NCBI GenBank assembly: GCA_023451375.1
Contig: JAEXZS010000017.1
Coordinates: 1 to 36,510, forward strand
Reading direction: 5' to 3'
Source of the DNA: Pseudomonadota bacterium
Lineage (GTDB): Bacteria; Pseudomonadota; Alphaproteobacteria; Caulobacterales; Caulobacteraceae
DNA: 36,510 nucleotides
Both the position numbers and the translations under genes were made by a program. Position 1 is the first letter of the stretch; each line of letters begins with the position of its first letter. Shown here piece after piece: positions 22,632 to 30,684 of the stretch. The notes beneath the pieces are model-generated. The model was given only the letters and a program-made list of their open reading frames with translations. It searched no databases and was not told the DNA's origin.

Positions 22632-23428
22632 TGGCGGTTTCCGGCCCCGTCGTCCTGGTCGGTTGCGGCCGGCTGGGCTCGGCCATTCTGGAAGGCTGGC
22701 TGCTGACGGAGACCGTCGCGCCGGCCGACCTGATCATCCTCAGCCCGTCCGAGAAACCCGCCGCCGAGGCGGCGCGGGCCAAGGGCGCGCGGATCAATCC
22801 CGACCTGGAAGCGCTGACCCGGGCGCGGGCGATCGTGCTGGCGGTCAAGCCCGCGAAGTGGCGCGACGCGACGGCGCCGCTGCTGCCCTTCCTGGGCGAC
22901 CAGGCGACGATCGTGTCTGTGCTGGCGGGGGTGACCGCGCCGACGCTGGCGGAGGGGATCGGCGGCTGGCCGATCGTGCGCGTCATGCCGACGACGGGCG
23001 TCTCGCGGGGGCGCGGCGTGGCCTCGGTGTGGTCGGCCGATCCGGAAGCGCGCGCGCTCGGCCGAGCCTTGTTCGACCCCATGGCCGAGACCGTCGATCT
23101 GGCCGACGAGACGCTGATGGACGCCGCGACCGCCGTGGCCGGATCGGGCGCGGCTTACTTCTACGCCTTCACCGAGGCCTTGGCCCGAGCGGGCGAGGCC
23201 GCCGGCCTGGATGCCTCGACCGCCGACGTGCTGGCGCGCGCCACCCTGCGCTCGGCGGCGGAGTCCATGGGCGACGACGCGCTGGATGACCTGATCGGCC
23301 GCATCGCTTCGCCTGGGGGCTCGACCCGGGCGGGTCTGGACGCCTTGGGCGGCGACGGCCGGCTGTCGCTCATGCTGCGGGAGACGGTTGCGGCGGCGGT
23401 CCGCCGCAACCGCGAGATGGGCGCCTAG
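22631..23428 (+). CDS. proC: Pyrroline-5-carboxylate reductase
   Basis: The 265-aa enzyme reduces pyrroline-5-carboxylate to proline with NAD(P)H. The Rossmann motif VLVGCGRLGSAILEGWL lies at residues 8-24. VRVMPTTGVSRGRGV is the conserved MPN-like block (here MPT rather than MPN), and the C-terminal signature AGSGAAYFYAFTEAL, then the SPGGSTRAGLDAL segment, form the P5CR dimerisation and active region. The usual Asn of MPNTP is replaced by Thr-Thr, a change common in alphaproteobacterial ProC. Its stop overlaps the convergent gene's stop in CTAG. Confidence 0.94.
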   Translation: MAVSGPVVLVGCGRLGSAILEGWLLTETVAPADLIILSPSEKPAAEAARAKGARINPDLEALTRARAIVLAVKPAKWRDATAPLLPFLGDQATIVSVLAGVTAPTLAEGIGGWPIVRVMPTTGVSRGRGVASVWSADPEARALGRALFDPMAETVDLADETLMDAATAVAGSGAAYFYAFTEALARAGEAAGLDASTADVLARATLRSAAESMGDDALDDLIGRIASPGGSTRAGLDALGGDGRLSLMLRETVAAAVRRNREMGA

Positions 23429-23910
23429 TAGCGGCCGCGCTCGATGTTCGAACCCAGGCGTTCGAACGCCTTGTCGGCGTCCTGCCACACCCCAAAGCCG
23501 TACACGTCGCGCAGGCTCGGCGAATAGTAGGAGAAGTCGACGGGCCGGCGCTCGCCGTCGGCCGTGACGATCGAACCCTTAACGGCCGCCCCGCCGATCG
23601 AAAGGCTGCGGATCGGGTCAAGGCCCGGCGTGTCGCGCAGCTGCTGCATGGTCGGTCGGTTGGGCTTCAGGTCGGTCAGCACCAGCTCGGCCGTGGCGCC
23701 GGGATAGCGCTGGCTCAGCGCCTGCTGGACCTCGGTCCGAAGCTGCTCGACCTGTTCATTGACCTCGCGGTCGCCCAGTTTTTCGACCCGCTGTTGAAGG
23801 TCGTCGCCGATGGTCACGGTGACGGCGGATTGCGCCTGGGCCGCGGCGCCGACGGCCAGGGTGGCGGCCATGACGGCGGCGGCGGGCGCGAAGAAGGCGA
23901 GTTTACGCAT
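23425..23910 (-). CDS. Secreted protein of unknown function
   Basis: The 161-aa product begins MRKLAFFAPAAAVMAATLAV and has a Sec signal peptide ending near GAAAQAQS. The mature part starts with VTVTIGDDLQQRVEKLGDREV and a charged helix, followed by a C-terminal beta-like part with FSYYSPSLRDVYGFG. The start at 23910 is chosen for the signal peptide; the frame extends 11 codons further. No family recognised. The gene lies between proC (convergent) and the kinase gene (upstream, same strand, 41 bases away), so it may be read with the two-component pair. Confidence 0.72.
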   Translation of the reverse strand: MRKLAFFAPAAAVMAATLAVGAAAQAQSAVTVTIGDDLQQRVEKLGDREVNEQVEQLRTEVQQALSQRYPGATAELVLTDLKPNRPTMQQLRDTPGLDPIRSLSIGGAAVKGSIVTADGERRPVDFSYYSPSLRDVYGFGVWQDADKAFERLGSNIERGRY

Positions 23911-23951
23911 GATGATCCATCTCCATTCCCTGTCGGGATACAAGATGAGCC

Positions 23952-25334
23952 CTAGGGCGCCGTTTCGCTAGAGGGTGCGACGGTGGAGACCGGCGTGGGC
24001 AGGCGGATGATCGCCTTCAGCCCGCCCAGGTCGCTGCGGTCCAGGGTCACGTCTCCGCCATGGCCGCGCGCCACGTCCCGGGCGATGGCCAGGCCCAGGC
24101 CGACGCCCTTGCGGTTTTGGTTGCGGGAGTCGTCCAGGCGCGAGAAGGGGCGGAAGGCTTCCTCGTGCATCTCCTCCGGAATGCCGGGGCCGTCGTCCTC
24201 GACGATGATCTCCAGCCCGCCGGAGGCCAGCGGCCGGGCCGACAGGCGAACCCGGTCGCCGTGGGCGGCGGCGTTGCCGGTCAGGTTCACAAGAGCGCGC
24301 TTGAAGGCCAAGGGCCGCACGGCCGTGGTCAGGCCTTCGGGCGCCGACACCTCCACCTCGGCCCCGACGCGGCGGGCGTCCGCGGCGGCGGTGTGCAGCA
24401 GGTCGGGGACGGAAACGGGTTGCGGCGGCTCCCCGGCCTCGCCCCGGGCGAAGTCGAGGTATTCGTCGATCATGTGCTCCATCTCGTCCAGGTCGCCGCG
24501 CATGGCGGCCTGGCGCTTGAACGGCGGCGCCAGCGCCAGCTCGAGCCGCAGGCGGGTCAGGGGCGTGCGCAGGTCATGGCTGACCGAGGCCAGCAGGGCG
24601 GTGCGCTGGTCGATGTGGCGCTGGATGCGGTCGCGCATGGCCAGGAAGGCGGTCGCCGCCGCTCGCACCTCCCGCGCGCCGTGCGGCTTGAAGCGCGGCA
24701 CGGTCTCGCCCCGCCCGAAGGCCTCGGCGGCGTCGGCCAGCCGCTCGATGGCCCGCACCTGGTTCCTGATGAACAGGATGGCCACGCCCATCAGCAGGAT
24801 GGTGGCCACCGTCAGCCATAGCACGAAGATGTGCGCCTGGGTCGCCACCGCCCGCTCGCGCGGCGCGATGATGCGCAGCACCCCTTGCGGCTCCTGCACC
24901 TGGATGTCGACGTAGGACGGATAGCGGGTCGTATCGAACCAGTAGGGCCGGTCCAGCCGGGCGTCGAGGGCCTGGTCCAGCACCCGGTCCACCACTCCGA
25001 TCGCGCCGCGCCGCTGCTCGGTCGGCAGGGTGCGGTCCTCCTGCAGGGCGATGGACAGGGACATGGAGCGCTCGGCCCGATCGGCGATCCGCTCCAGGTT
25101 CTCGCGCGTGGGATCGTCCTCATAGCTCTCGACCGCCCAGGCGATGTCGCCGGCCAGACCTTCGGAGAGCCGCGCCGTCACGGTCTGCCAGTGGGCGTCG
25201 AAGAAGATCCAGGTCACAGCCGTCTGCATCACCAGCACCGGCAGGACGATGATCAGCAGCGACCGGCCCCACAGCGAGGTGGGCAGGCGCCGCTTCAGGA
25301 AGCGCGGCCACAGATAGGCGGGCAGCAGCCGCAT
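23952..25334 (-). CDS. EnvZ-like sensor histidine kinase
   Basis: The 460-aa kinase has membrane helix 1 (about 26-46), a periplasmic sensor (about 47-165), helix 2 (about 169-189), and a HAMP domain (about 190-243, AIERLADAAEAFGRGE). A HisKA box LLASVSHDLRTPLTRLRLELAL follows with phospho-acceptor His253. The HATPase domain has NLTGNAAAHGD (N box), VEDDGPGIPEE (G1) and GVGLGLAIARDVARGHGG (G2). The layout, including the HDLRTPLTR box, is that of EnvZ. The response-regulator gene ends 15 bases upstream on the same strand. The signal sensed is unknown. Confidence 0.93.
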   Translation of the reverse strand: MRLLPAYLWPRFLKRRLPTSLWGRSLLIIVLPVLVMQTAVTWIFFDAHWQTVTARLSEGLAGDIAWAVESYEDDPTRENLERIADRAERSMSLSIALQEDRTLPTEQRRGAIGVVDRVLDQALDARLDRPYWFDTTRYPSYVDIQVQEPQGVLRIIAPRERAVATQAHIFVLWLTVATILLMGVAILFIRNQVRAIERLADAAEAFGRGETVPRFKPHGAREVRAAATAFLAMRDRIQRHIDQRTALLASVSHDLRTPLTRLRLELALAPPFKRQAAMRGDLDEMEHMIDEYLDFARGEAGEPPQPVSVPDLLHTAAADARRVGAEVEVSAPEGLTTAVRPLAFKRALVNLTGNAAAHGDRVRLSARPLASGGLEIIVEDDGPGIPEEMHEEAFRPFSRLDDSRNQNRKGVGLGLAIARDVARGHGGDVTLDRSDLGGLKAIIRLPTPVSTVAPSSETAP

Positions 25335-25349
25335 GGGCCCGCTCCGGCT

Positions 25350-26087
25350 TCAGTCCGGCGCCAGCATATAGCCGACGCCGCGCACCGTCTGCAGATAGCG
25401 CGGGTTCTTGGGGTCGGCCTCCAGCTTGCGGCGCAGGCGGGTGACCTGGACGTCCACCGCGCGGCCGGTGATGTCGGCGGTGTCGGGCGACAGGCTCATC
25501 CGCTCAACCGGCGCATGGGCGTGAAGCGCCAGGGTCTTCAGCAGCTGCGCCTCGGCCTCCGTCAGGCGCTGGGGCTTGCCGTCGCGCATCAGCTCCAGCC
25601 GTTCCATGTCGAAGACGGCGGCGCCCAGCTTGATCTCCCTGGGCGTCAGCGGCTTGCCGCCGGTGCGGCGCAGGATGGCCTCGATCCGCAGCACCAGTTC
25701 GCGGGGCTCGAACGGTTTGGACATGTAGTCGTCGGCGCCGCGCGACAGTCCCTCGATCCGGTCCTCGGGATCGCCCTTGGCGGTGAGCAGCAGGACGGGC
25801 GTCTTGGAGGTCTCGGCCTTGTTGCGCACCCAGGTGGTCAGGTCGAAGCCGCTCTCGCCCGGCATCATGACGTCCAGCACGACCAGGTCGAACTCGATCA
25901 GCTCCATCATCCGCTTGGCCGCCGCGGCGTGGGCCGCGCCGGTGACGCGATAACCCTCGCGCGACAGGAACTCCTTCAGCAGTTCGCGGATGCGGTCGTC
26001 GTCATCGACGATGAGCAGGTGCCGACCGACGCCCGGCCCGGCGATGGGTCCCGAGCGGCCGTAGGCGCGCGATTCCGTCATGCTCAT
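25350..26087 (-). CDS. OmpR-family response regulator (PetR-like)
   Basis: The 245-aa protein has a receiver domain at about 23-140: acidic pocket VDDDDR, phospho-acceptor Asp72 in LDVMMPG, and the conserved Lys of MSKPF. The winged-helix DNA-binding domain (about 150-243) ends RYLQTVRGVGYML. The pattern RIRELLKEFLSREGYRV and LDVMMPGESGFDLT is that of the PetR/OmpR subgroup of alphaproteobacteria. A start at the second ATG (26081) is also possible. It is cotranscribed with the EnvZ-like kinase and divergent from ilvE. Confidence 0.94.
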   Translation of the reverse strand: MSMTESRAYGRSGPIAGPGVGRHLLIVDDDDRIRELLKEFLSREGYRVTGAAHAAAAKRMMELIEFDLVVLDVMMPGESGFDLTTWVRNKAETSKTPVLLLTAKGDPEDRIEGLSRGADDYMSKPFEPRELVLRIEAILRRTGGKPLTPREIKLGAAVFDMERLELMRDGKPQRLTEAEAQLLKTLALHAHAPVERMSLSPDTADITGRAVDVQVTRLRRKLEADPKNPRYLQTVRGVGYMLAPD

Positions 26088-26169
26088 GCGTCCGTACCCC
26101 CGCGCAAGACGTTGACCTGAGCGATTCGGACGGGTCTAACACCCTCGGTTCCGCAGGAGACGTATTGCA

Positions 26170-27048
26170 ATGGCCTTCGTTCCTTTCGACGATCGCGACG
26201 GCTGGATCTGGGTAGATGGCGATTTCGTACCCTGGCGGGAAGCGAAAACGCACGTTCTGACCCATGCCCTGCACTACGGATCGTCCGTGTTCGAGGGTGA
26301 GCGTATGTATGGCGGCGAAATCTTCAAGCTGACGCCCCATTCGGAGCGCCTGAAGCGTTCGGCCGAACTGCTCGACTTCGAGATTCCCTACAGCGTCGCG
26401 GAGATCGACGCCATCTGCATCGACACCTGCGCCAAGAACGGCCTGACGGACTGTTACGTCCGGCCGGTGGCCTTCCTGGGGCCGGAGCAGACCAGCGTCT
26501 CCGCCTTGAACAACAAGGTTCACCTGGCTGTCGCCGTATGGGACTGGCCCAGCTATTTCGATCCCGCGGTCAAGGCGCGGGGCCTGCGGCTGGAATGGTC
26601 GAAGTGGCGTCGTCCCGACCCGGCCACGGCCCCCACCACCGCCAAGGCGGCGGGCCTGTACATGATCTGCACCATGTCCAAGAACGCGGCCGAGAAGCGC
26701 GGCTTCGCCGACGCCATGATGCTGGACTGGCGCGGCTTCGTCGCCGAGGCGACCGGCGCCAACGTCTTCTTCGTCCGCGACGGCGTGCTGCATACGCCCA
26801 AGGTCGACCACATCCTGGACGGCATCACCCGCCAGACGGTGATCGAGATCGCCCGGGCCAAGGGGATCGAAGTCGTGGTCCGCGACATCCGGCCGGAAGA
26901 ACTGGCGGACTTCTCCGAATGTTTCCTGACCGGCACGGCGGTGGAGGTGACCCCGGTCAGCGAGATCGGCGACCACCGCTTCATCCCCGGCGCCCTGTCG
27001 CTGGACCTGATGGAGCACTACGGCCGGCTGGTGCGTGGCCAACTCTGA
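26170..27048 (+). CDS. ilvE: Branched-chain amino-acid aminotransferase
   Basis: The 292-aa PLP enzyme of fold class IV transfers amino groups between branched-chain amino acids and 2-oxoglutarate. HALHYGSSVFEGERMYGG is the substrate-loop signature. TTAKAAGLYM places the PLP lysine at Lys159, and EATGANVFFVRDGVLHTP followed by LDGITRQTVIEIA completes the family pattern, with TGTAVEVTPV near the end. The length is typical of the IlvE type. CAGGAG lies before the ATG. It is divergent from the response regulator across 82 bp and convergent with the PIN relic. Confidence 0.95.
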   Translation: MAFVPFDDRDGWIWVDGDFVPWREAKTHVLTHALHYGSSVFEGERMYGGEIFKLTPHSERLKRSAELLDFEIPYSVAEIDAICIDTCAKNGLTDCYVRPVAFLGPEQTSVSALNNKVHLAVAVWDWPSYFDPAVKARGLRLEWSKWRRPDPATAPTTAKAAGLYMICTMSKNAAEKRGFADAMMLDWRGFVAEATGANVFFVRDGVLHTPKVDHILDGITRQTVIEIARAKGIEVVVRDIRPEELADFSECFLTGTAVEVTPVSEIGDHRFIPGALSLDLMEHYGRLVRGQL

Positions 27049-27060
27049 CGGCCGTCCGCC

Positions 27061-27308
27061 TCAGGGGTTTTCGACCGTGATCGACGAAAGCCCCTTGGCG
27101 ACCGTCGCCAGACGATGATCGAAGGTCAGGAAGGATCGGCATCCTTCCGCCTTCACCAGGTGCAGGGCGTCCGCGAAGTCCATGCCGCCGGCGCGCCAAT
27201 CGAGCGCCTGCGCAGCGCCTGAGCCTTCTCGACGGTCACGCCGGGCGGACCCGTCAGTCCACGTACGACCGCGCGGTCGCTCGGCGAAAACCCTTGCCAG
27301 TCCGGCCC
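27061..27308 (-). pseudogene. Frameshifted, N-terminally truncated PIN-domain (VapC-like) toxin
   Basis: On the minus strand one frame reads GFSPSDRAVVRGLTGPPGVTV and on to EKAQALR; after a shift near 27205-27220 another frame continues ALDWRAGGMDFADALHLVKA and FLTFDHRLATVAKG to a stop at 27061. This is the C-terminal half of a VapC-type PIN ribonuclease: GMDFADALHL carries the conserved acidic residues and FLTFDRRLA the last one. An in-frame TGA at 27309-27311 blocks any extension, and the first half with its N-terminal Asp is missing. No VapB antitoxin is present. It cannot be active and fills the gap between ilvE and nupC. Confidence 0.75.
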
Positions 27309-27357
27309 TCATGGCTTTCAAGCGGGCAGGCGCCGCGTGGCGAGGGAAACCGCCTTC

Positions 27358-28632
27358 ATGTTCAGTCTCCTGAACCTCCAGAGCCTGCTCGGCCTGGTCG
27401 TCATCGTCGCGGTCTGCTGGGCCATCTCCGAGAACCGACGCGCGTTTCCCTGGCGACTGGCGCTCGGCGCCGTCGCGGTCCAGGCGGCGCTGGTGCTGGC
27501 CCTGTTCGCCATTCCGGGCTCTCAGGGCGTACTGGCGGCGGTGACCGGGGCGGTCGACAGTCTGGCGCGCGCGACCAACGAGGGGACGAAGTTCGTGTTC
27601 GGCTATCTGGCCGGGGGCGACCAGCCCTATGCGGTGTCGAACCAGGGCGCCCTGTTCACCTTCGCCTTCCAGGTGCTGCCGCTGATCCTGGTGATCTCGG
27701 CCCTGTCGGCGCTGCTCTGGCACTGGAAGATTCTGAAGTGGATCACCCTGAGCTTCGGCCTGCTGTTCCAGAAGACGATGGGCCTGGGCGGCGCCTCGGC
27801 TCTGGCGGTGGCGGCCAACATCTTCCTGGGCATGATCGAAAGCCCCATCGTCATCCGCGCCTATCTCGACAAGCTGACCCGGTCAGAGATCTTCCTGATG
27901 ATGGTGGTGGGCCTGGGCACCGTCGCTGGCTCGACCATGGTCGCGTACGCCACCATCCTGGCGCCGGTGCTGACCAATGCCGCGGGCCATGTGCTGGTCG
28001 CCTCGATCGTCTCGGCGCCGGCCGGCATTCTGCTGGCGCGGATCATTATTCCCGAACAGCCGGGCATGGGCGGGGCGGTGGCCGACTACAGTTCGGCGCT
28101 GAAGTACGACAGCGCCATCGACGCCATCGTCAAGGGCACCGCGGACGGCCTGATGGTGGTGCTGAACATCTCGGCGGTGCTGATCGTGTTCGTGGCGCTG
28201 GTGGCGCTGGTCAACGTCATGCTGGGCGGCTTCGTCGTCTGGGGCGAGCCGCTGACGGTCGAGCGCATCCTGGGCGTCGTCTTCGCGCCGGTCGCTTGGC
28301 TGATCGGGGTGGAATGGAAAGACGCGGACGTGGCCGGCTGGCTTCTGGGGGTCAAGCTGACCCTGACCGAGTTCGTCGCCTTCATCGACCTGGGGCGCGT
28401 GCCGGAAGGCGAGATGACCGAGCGCACTCGCATGCTGATGACCTACGCCCTGTGCGGCTTCGCCAACATCGGCTCCGTCGGGATCACCGTCACCGGCCTG
28501 TCGGTGCTGATGCCTGAGCGCCGCGAAGAGGTTCTGGGCATGATCTGGAAAGGGCTGTTCGCCGGCTTTCTGACCACGCTGATGACGGCGGCGGTCGTCG
28601 GCGCCTTGCCGGGGGCGGTGTTCGGGCAGTAG
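27358..28632 (+). CDS. nupC: Concentrative nucleoside transporter, NupC family
   Basis: This 424-aa inner-membrane carrier imports nucleosides with an ion gradient. About ten hydrophobic segments are visible. Family motifs include GALFTFAFQVLPLILVISALSALL, the GLGGASALAVAANIFLGMIESPIVIRAYL core with its EAP-like IESP loop, and late FVAFIDLG... then YALCGFANIGSVGITVTGL. E. coli NupC has 400 residues. The start at 27358 is preceded by GAGGG 12 bases away; a GTG at 27337 in frame is an alternative. The PIN relic lies immediately upstream on the other strand. Confidence 0.93.
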   Translation: MFSLLNLQSLLGLVVIVAVCWAISENRRAFPWRLALGAVAVQAALVLALFAIPGSQGVLAAVTGAVDSLARATNEGTKFVFGYLAGGDQPYAVSNQGALFTFAFQVLPLILVISALSALLWHWKILKWITLSFGLLFQKTMGLGGASALAVAANIFLGMIESPIVIRAYLDKLTRSEIFLMMVVGLGTVAGSTMVAYATILAPVLTNAAGHVLVASIVSAPAGILLARIIIPEQPGMGGAVADYSSALKYDSAIDAIVKGTADGLMVVLNISAVLIVFVALVALVNVMLGGFVVWGEPLTVERILGVVFAPVAWLIGVEWKDADVAGWLLGVKLTLTEFVAFIDLGRVPEGEMTERTRMLMTYALCGFANIGSVGITVTGLSVLMPERREEVLGMIWKGLFAGFLTTLMTAAVVGALPGAVFGQ

Positions 28633-28659
28633 CGTTTCCCAAAGCAACGGAGACGGCCG

Positions 28660-29274
28660 ATGAAGCTCTACACCTCCCACCGCGCGCCCAATCCGCGCCG
28701 GGTCCGCTGGGTCATGGCAGAGAAGGGCGTAGAGAACGTCGAGATCGTCGAGATCGACATCATGTCCGGCGAGCACCGCACGCCGGAGTATCGGACCAAG
28801 GTCGGGGCGCCGCACGTCCCCGCGCTGGAGCTGGACGATGGAATCTGCATCTCGGAATCCATCGCCATCGGCCGCTATCTGGAGGCCTTGCACCCCGAAC
28901 CGAACCTGTTCGGCGGGGACCCGCGGGAACAGGCCGTCATCGAGATGTGGATGCGCCGGTGCGAGATCTATCTGGCCAACCCGATGATGCTGACCGTGCG
29001 CTTCAGCCATCCGGCCCTGGCGGTGCTGGAGGCGCCCCAGCCGCAGGTCGCCGAATACAATCGCGCGGGCGCCGAGAAGTTCATGAAAACGCTGGATCGT
29101 CGCCTGGCCGAGCGCGAATTCATCGCCGACCGCTTCACCATCGCCGACATCGTCGCCGTCGTGGGCCTGGATTTCGGCCGGCTGATCAAGTACCGCCCGC
29201 CCGCCGAACTGGAAAACCTGGCCCGTTGGCTGGAGACCTGCCGGGCGCGGCCGGCGGCCAAGGCGGGCGCCTGA
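28660..29274 (+). CDS. Glutathione S-transferase
   Basis: The 204-aa protein has an N-terminal thioredoxin-like domain (about 1-80): MKLYTSHRAPNPRRVRWVMAEKG with the active Ser/Thr region, GAPHVPALELDDG with the cis-Pro, and ISESIAIGRYLE with the glutathione-binding Glu-Ser. An all-helical C-terminal domain follows (AEREFIADRFTIADIVAVVGLDFGR, the N-capping box). Substrates unknown. GGAG lies before the ATG, 27 bases after the nupC stop, so the two may be cotranscribed. A GC-rich hairpin (GCCTGAGCG/CGCTCAGGC, 29269-29297) overlaps its stop codon. Confidence 0.93.
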   Translation: MKLYTSHRAPNPRRVRWVMAEKGVENVEIVEIDIMSGEHRTPEYRTKVGAPHVPALELDDGICISESIAIGRYLEALHPEPNLFGGDPREQAVIEMWMRRCEIYLANPMMLTVRFSHPALAVLEAPQPQVAEYNRAGAEKFMKTLDRRLAEREFIADRFTIADIVAVVGLDFGRLIKYRPPAELENLARWLETCRARPAAKAGA

Positions 29275-29283
29275 GCGTTGGCC

Positions 29284-29397
29284 TCAGCCGCTCAGGCCTC
29301 GGCGCCGGGCGGAGGCGCGCATGCGCGGCGGAGCGCCGAAGATGATGCGGGTCAGACGGCGGAGGGTCGCCTTGCTCGATCTGAATAACATCTGCAT
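29284..29397 (-). CDS. 37-aa basic small protein (candidate)
   Basis: The minus frame reads MQMLFRSSKATLRRLTRIIF then GAPPRMRASARRRGLSG and stops. Ten of 37 residues are Arg and one is Lys, so it is strongly basic and its first part could form an amphipathic helix. A strong Shine-Dalgarno (GGAGGG) lies 8 bases before the ATG, which is the main evidence. Just upstream is an AT-richer promoter-like region with the sequence ATGTTATGG that also occurs before the Crp/Fnr gene. No homologue is recognised; chance cannot be excluded. Confidence 0.4.
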   Translation of the reverse strand: MQMLFRSSKATLRRLTRIIFGAPPRMRASARRRGLSG

Positions 29398-29495
29398 CTC
29401 GAACGCCCTCCGTGTCAGGCGTTCATTTGTTCACCTTCATGAACACGAAACCATAACATGGATCAGCGAATCGCTTTTAGATCGCGAATTTCGCC
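29398..29495. promoter_or_regulatory. AT-rich gap with small palindromes
   Basis: This gap lies between the end of the Crp/Fnr gene and the 37-aa ORF. It contains two 11-bp palindromes, AGCGAATCGCT (29465-29475) and GCGAATTTCGC (29484-29494). It also contains CCATAACAT (29451-29459), repeated at 30351-30359 before the Crp/Fnr gene. One-base centres argue against RNA hairpins and for protein-binding sites. Confidence 0.35.
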
Positions 29496-30275
29496 TCAGG
29501 AGCGAATTCCAGCCGGTCGCGCGGCGCTGATGGGATCGCCGGTCAGTTGAAGGTCGCGGTGCAGATAGCGCTGGTTGAAATCGCCCACATCCCGCAATCG
29601 TTCCCATGAAGGGAAACGAATGTTGCGCTTGTCGCGGCTGATCAGGCCGTCGGCCTCCAGCGCCTTTAGCGTTCGGTTCACGTGAACGGGCGTCAGCCCG
29701 AGTGCGTCGGCCAGTTGCTCCTGGTTGACCGGAAAGTGGAAGCCCGACGCTTCCGCCATCTGCTGGGCCTCCATCCTGATGGCGAACTCGCAGAACAGAT
29801 GGGCCATGCGGGCCCGGGCGTCGCGTCGGCCGACGTTCAGAACCCACTCGCGGAAGATGGAGCTCTCGATCAGGATGTTGACCAGAACGGCGTGGCCCAC
29901 GCCGGCGCGGGTGCGAACCAACTCCTGAAGATCAGTGCGGGGGATGAAGAGCACCTCGCCGCGCGTCATCATCTGCACGCTGTGATCCGCGATATCGAGG
30001 AACAGGTGCTGGAAATCCAGCGGGTCGCCGGGAACGCACAGGCCGATGATCTGCCGATCACCGTCGCCGGTCAGCTTCTGCCGGTAGGCGACGCCGGACC
30101 CGAGGATGCCGCACTGGTTCGGGGGATCGCCTTCGCGGACCGTATAGGTCGACGGTTCCAACTCCCGCGCGATGGACGGCAAGGCCAGGATCGCCTCGCG
30201 GTCCTCGGCCGACAGGCGCGCGTGCTGTTCCAGCTTGCGGAGCAGAGATCGCTTGATTTCGAGATGAGTTACCAT
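29496..30275 (-). CDS. Crp/Fnr-family transcriptional regulator
   Basis: The 259-aa protein has an N-terminal cyclic-nucleotide-like domain (about 20-135; YTVREGDPPNQCGILGSGVAYR then LCVPGDPLDFQHLFLD). A long dimerisation helix follows (about 150-175) and a Crp-type winged helix (about 182-235; NQEQLADALGLTPVHVNRTLKALEADGLI). The N-terminal Cys cluster of Fnr is absent, so an oxygen-sensing iron-sulphur centre is unlikely. AGGAG lies 7 bases before the ATG at 30275, which settles that start over a frame reaching 30359. It is divergent from a DUF6894 gene, a combination often found near stress genes in Caulobacterales and Methylobacteria. Confidence 0.92.
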   Translation of the reverse strand: MVTHLEIKRSLLRKLEQHARLSAEDREAILALPSIARELEPSTYTVREGDPPNQCGILGSGVAYRQKLTGDGDRQIIGLCVPGDPLDFQHLFLDIADHSVQMMTRGEVLFIPRTDLQELVRTRAGVGHAVLVNILIESSIFREWVLNVGRRDARARMAHLFCEFAIRMEAQQMAEASGFHFPVNQEQLADALGLTPVHVNRTLKALEADGLISRDKRNIRFPSWERLRDVGDFNQRYLHRDLQLTGDPISAARPAGIRS

Positions 30276-30432
30276 GACGGCTCCTGCACGGGGCGGGAGC
30301 GTGAGCACTCGCAGTCGCCAACGCCCGGATAGCCGGTCGACGATTAGCCACCATAACATATTTGGTGCTGAACGTGAGAACCTATGTTAGGATTCAACTC
30401 GCGCCCGCTTCCGAGCGTGGCCGAGTTGTCCG
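30276..30432. promoter_or_regulatory. Divergent promoter region with repeated TATGTTA motif
   Basis: The 157-bp gap contains CCATAACAT (30351-30359; reverse ATGTTATGG) and CCTATGTTAGG (30381-30391), facing outwards. TATGTT could serve as the -10 of each divergent promoter, and TTGGTG at 30362 is a possible -35 for the plus strand. The same 9-mer occurs at 29451-29459 before the 37-aa ORF. Autoregulation by the Crp/Fnr protein is possible. Confidence 0.35.
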
Positions 30433-30672
30433 ATGCTCTACTTTTTTCATCTGCTGGACGGAGCGGACATCCTCCTGGATCCTGAAGGTCGCGAGCTGGC
30501 CGGTCTCGAGGTCGTGAAGGCGATCGCCTTGCGCGAAGCCCGCATGCTGATCAGCCACGAGGCGCTGAACGGCGCAATCGACTTCAACCAGCGCATCGAG
30601 GTGAGGGACCGCGCCGGAAAGGTCCTGCACCGGCTGGAGTTCACCGACGCGGTCCTGGTCTTGGGGACCTAA
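30433..30672 (+). CDS. DUF6894 small protein
   Basis: The 79-aa protein begins MLYFFHLLDGADILLDPEGRELAGLEVVKAIALREARMLI and fits DUF6894: a short aromatic strand, a D-x-E-G turn, an Ala-rich helix and a last strand (RIEVRDRAGKVLHRLEF). The family is abundant in Methylobacteria, Bradyrhizobium and Caulobacteraceae with many paralogues and unknown function. No strong ribosome site precedes the ATG. Confidence 0.82.
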   Translation: MLYFFHLLDGADILLDPEGRELAGLEVVKAIALREARMLISHEALNGAIDFNQRIEVRDRAGKVLHRLEFTDAVLVLGT

Positions 30673-30684
30673 GGGCCGCCGCGG

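Noticed and set aside
29465..29480. Terminator for the Crp/Fnr or GST gene (palindrome followed by TTTT)
   Set aside because: The palindrome has a one-base centre and cannot fold as a hairpin of useful length.
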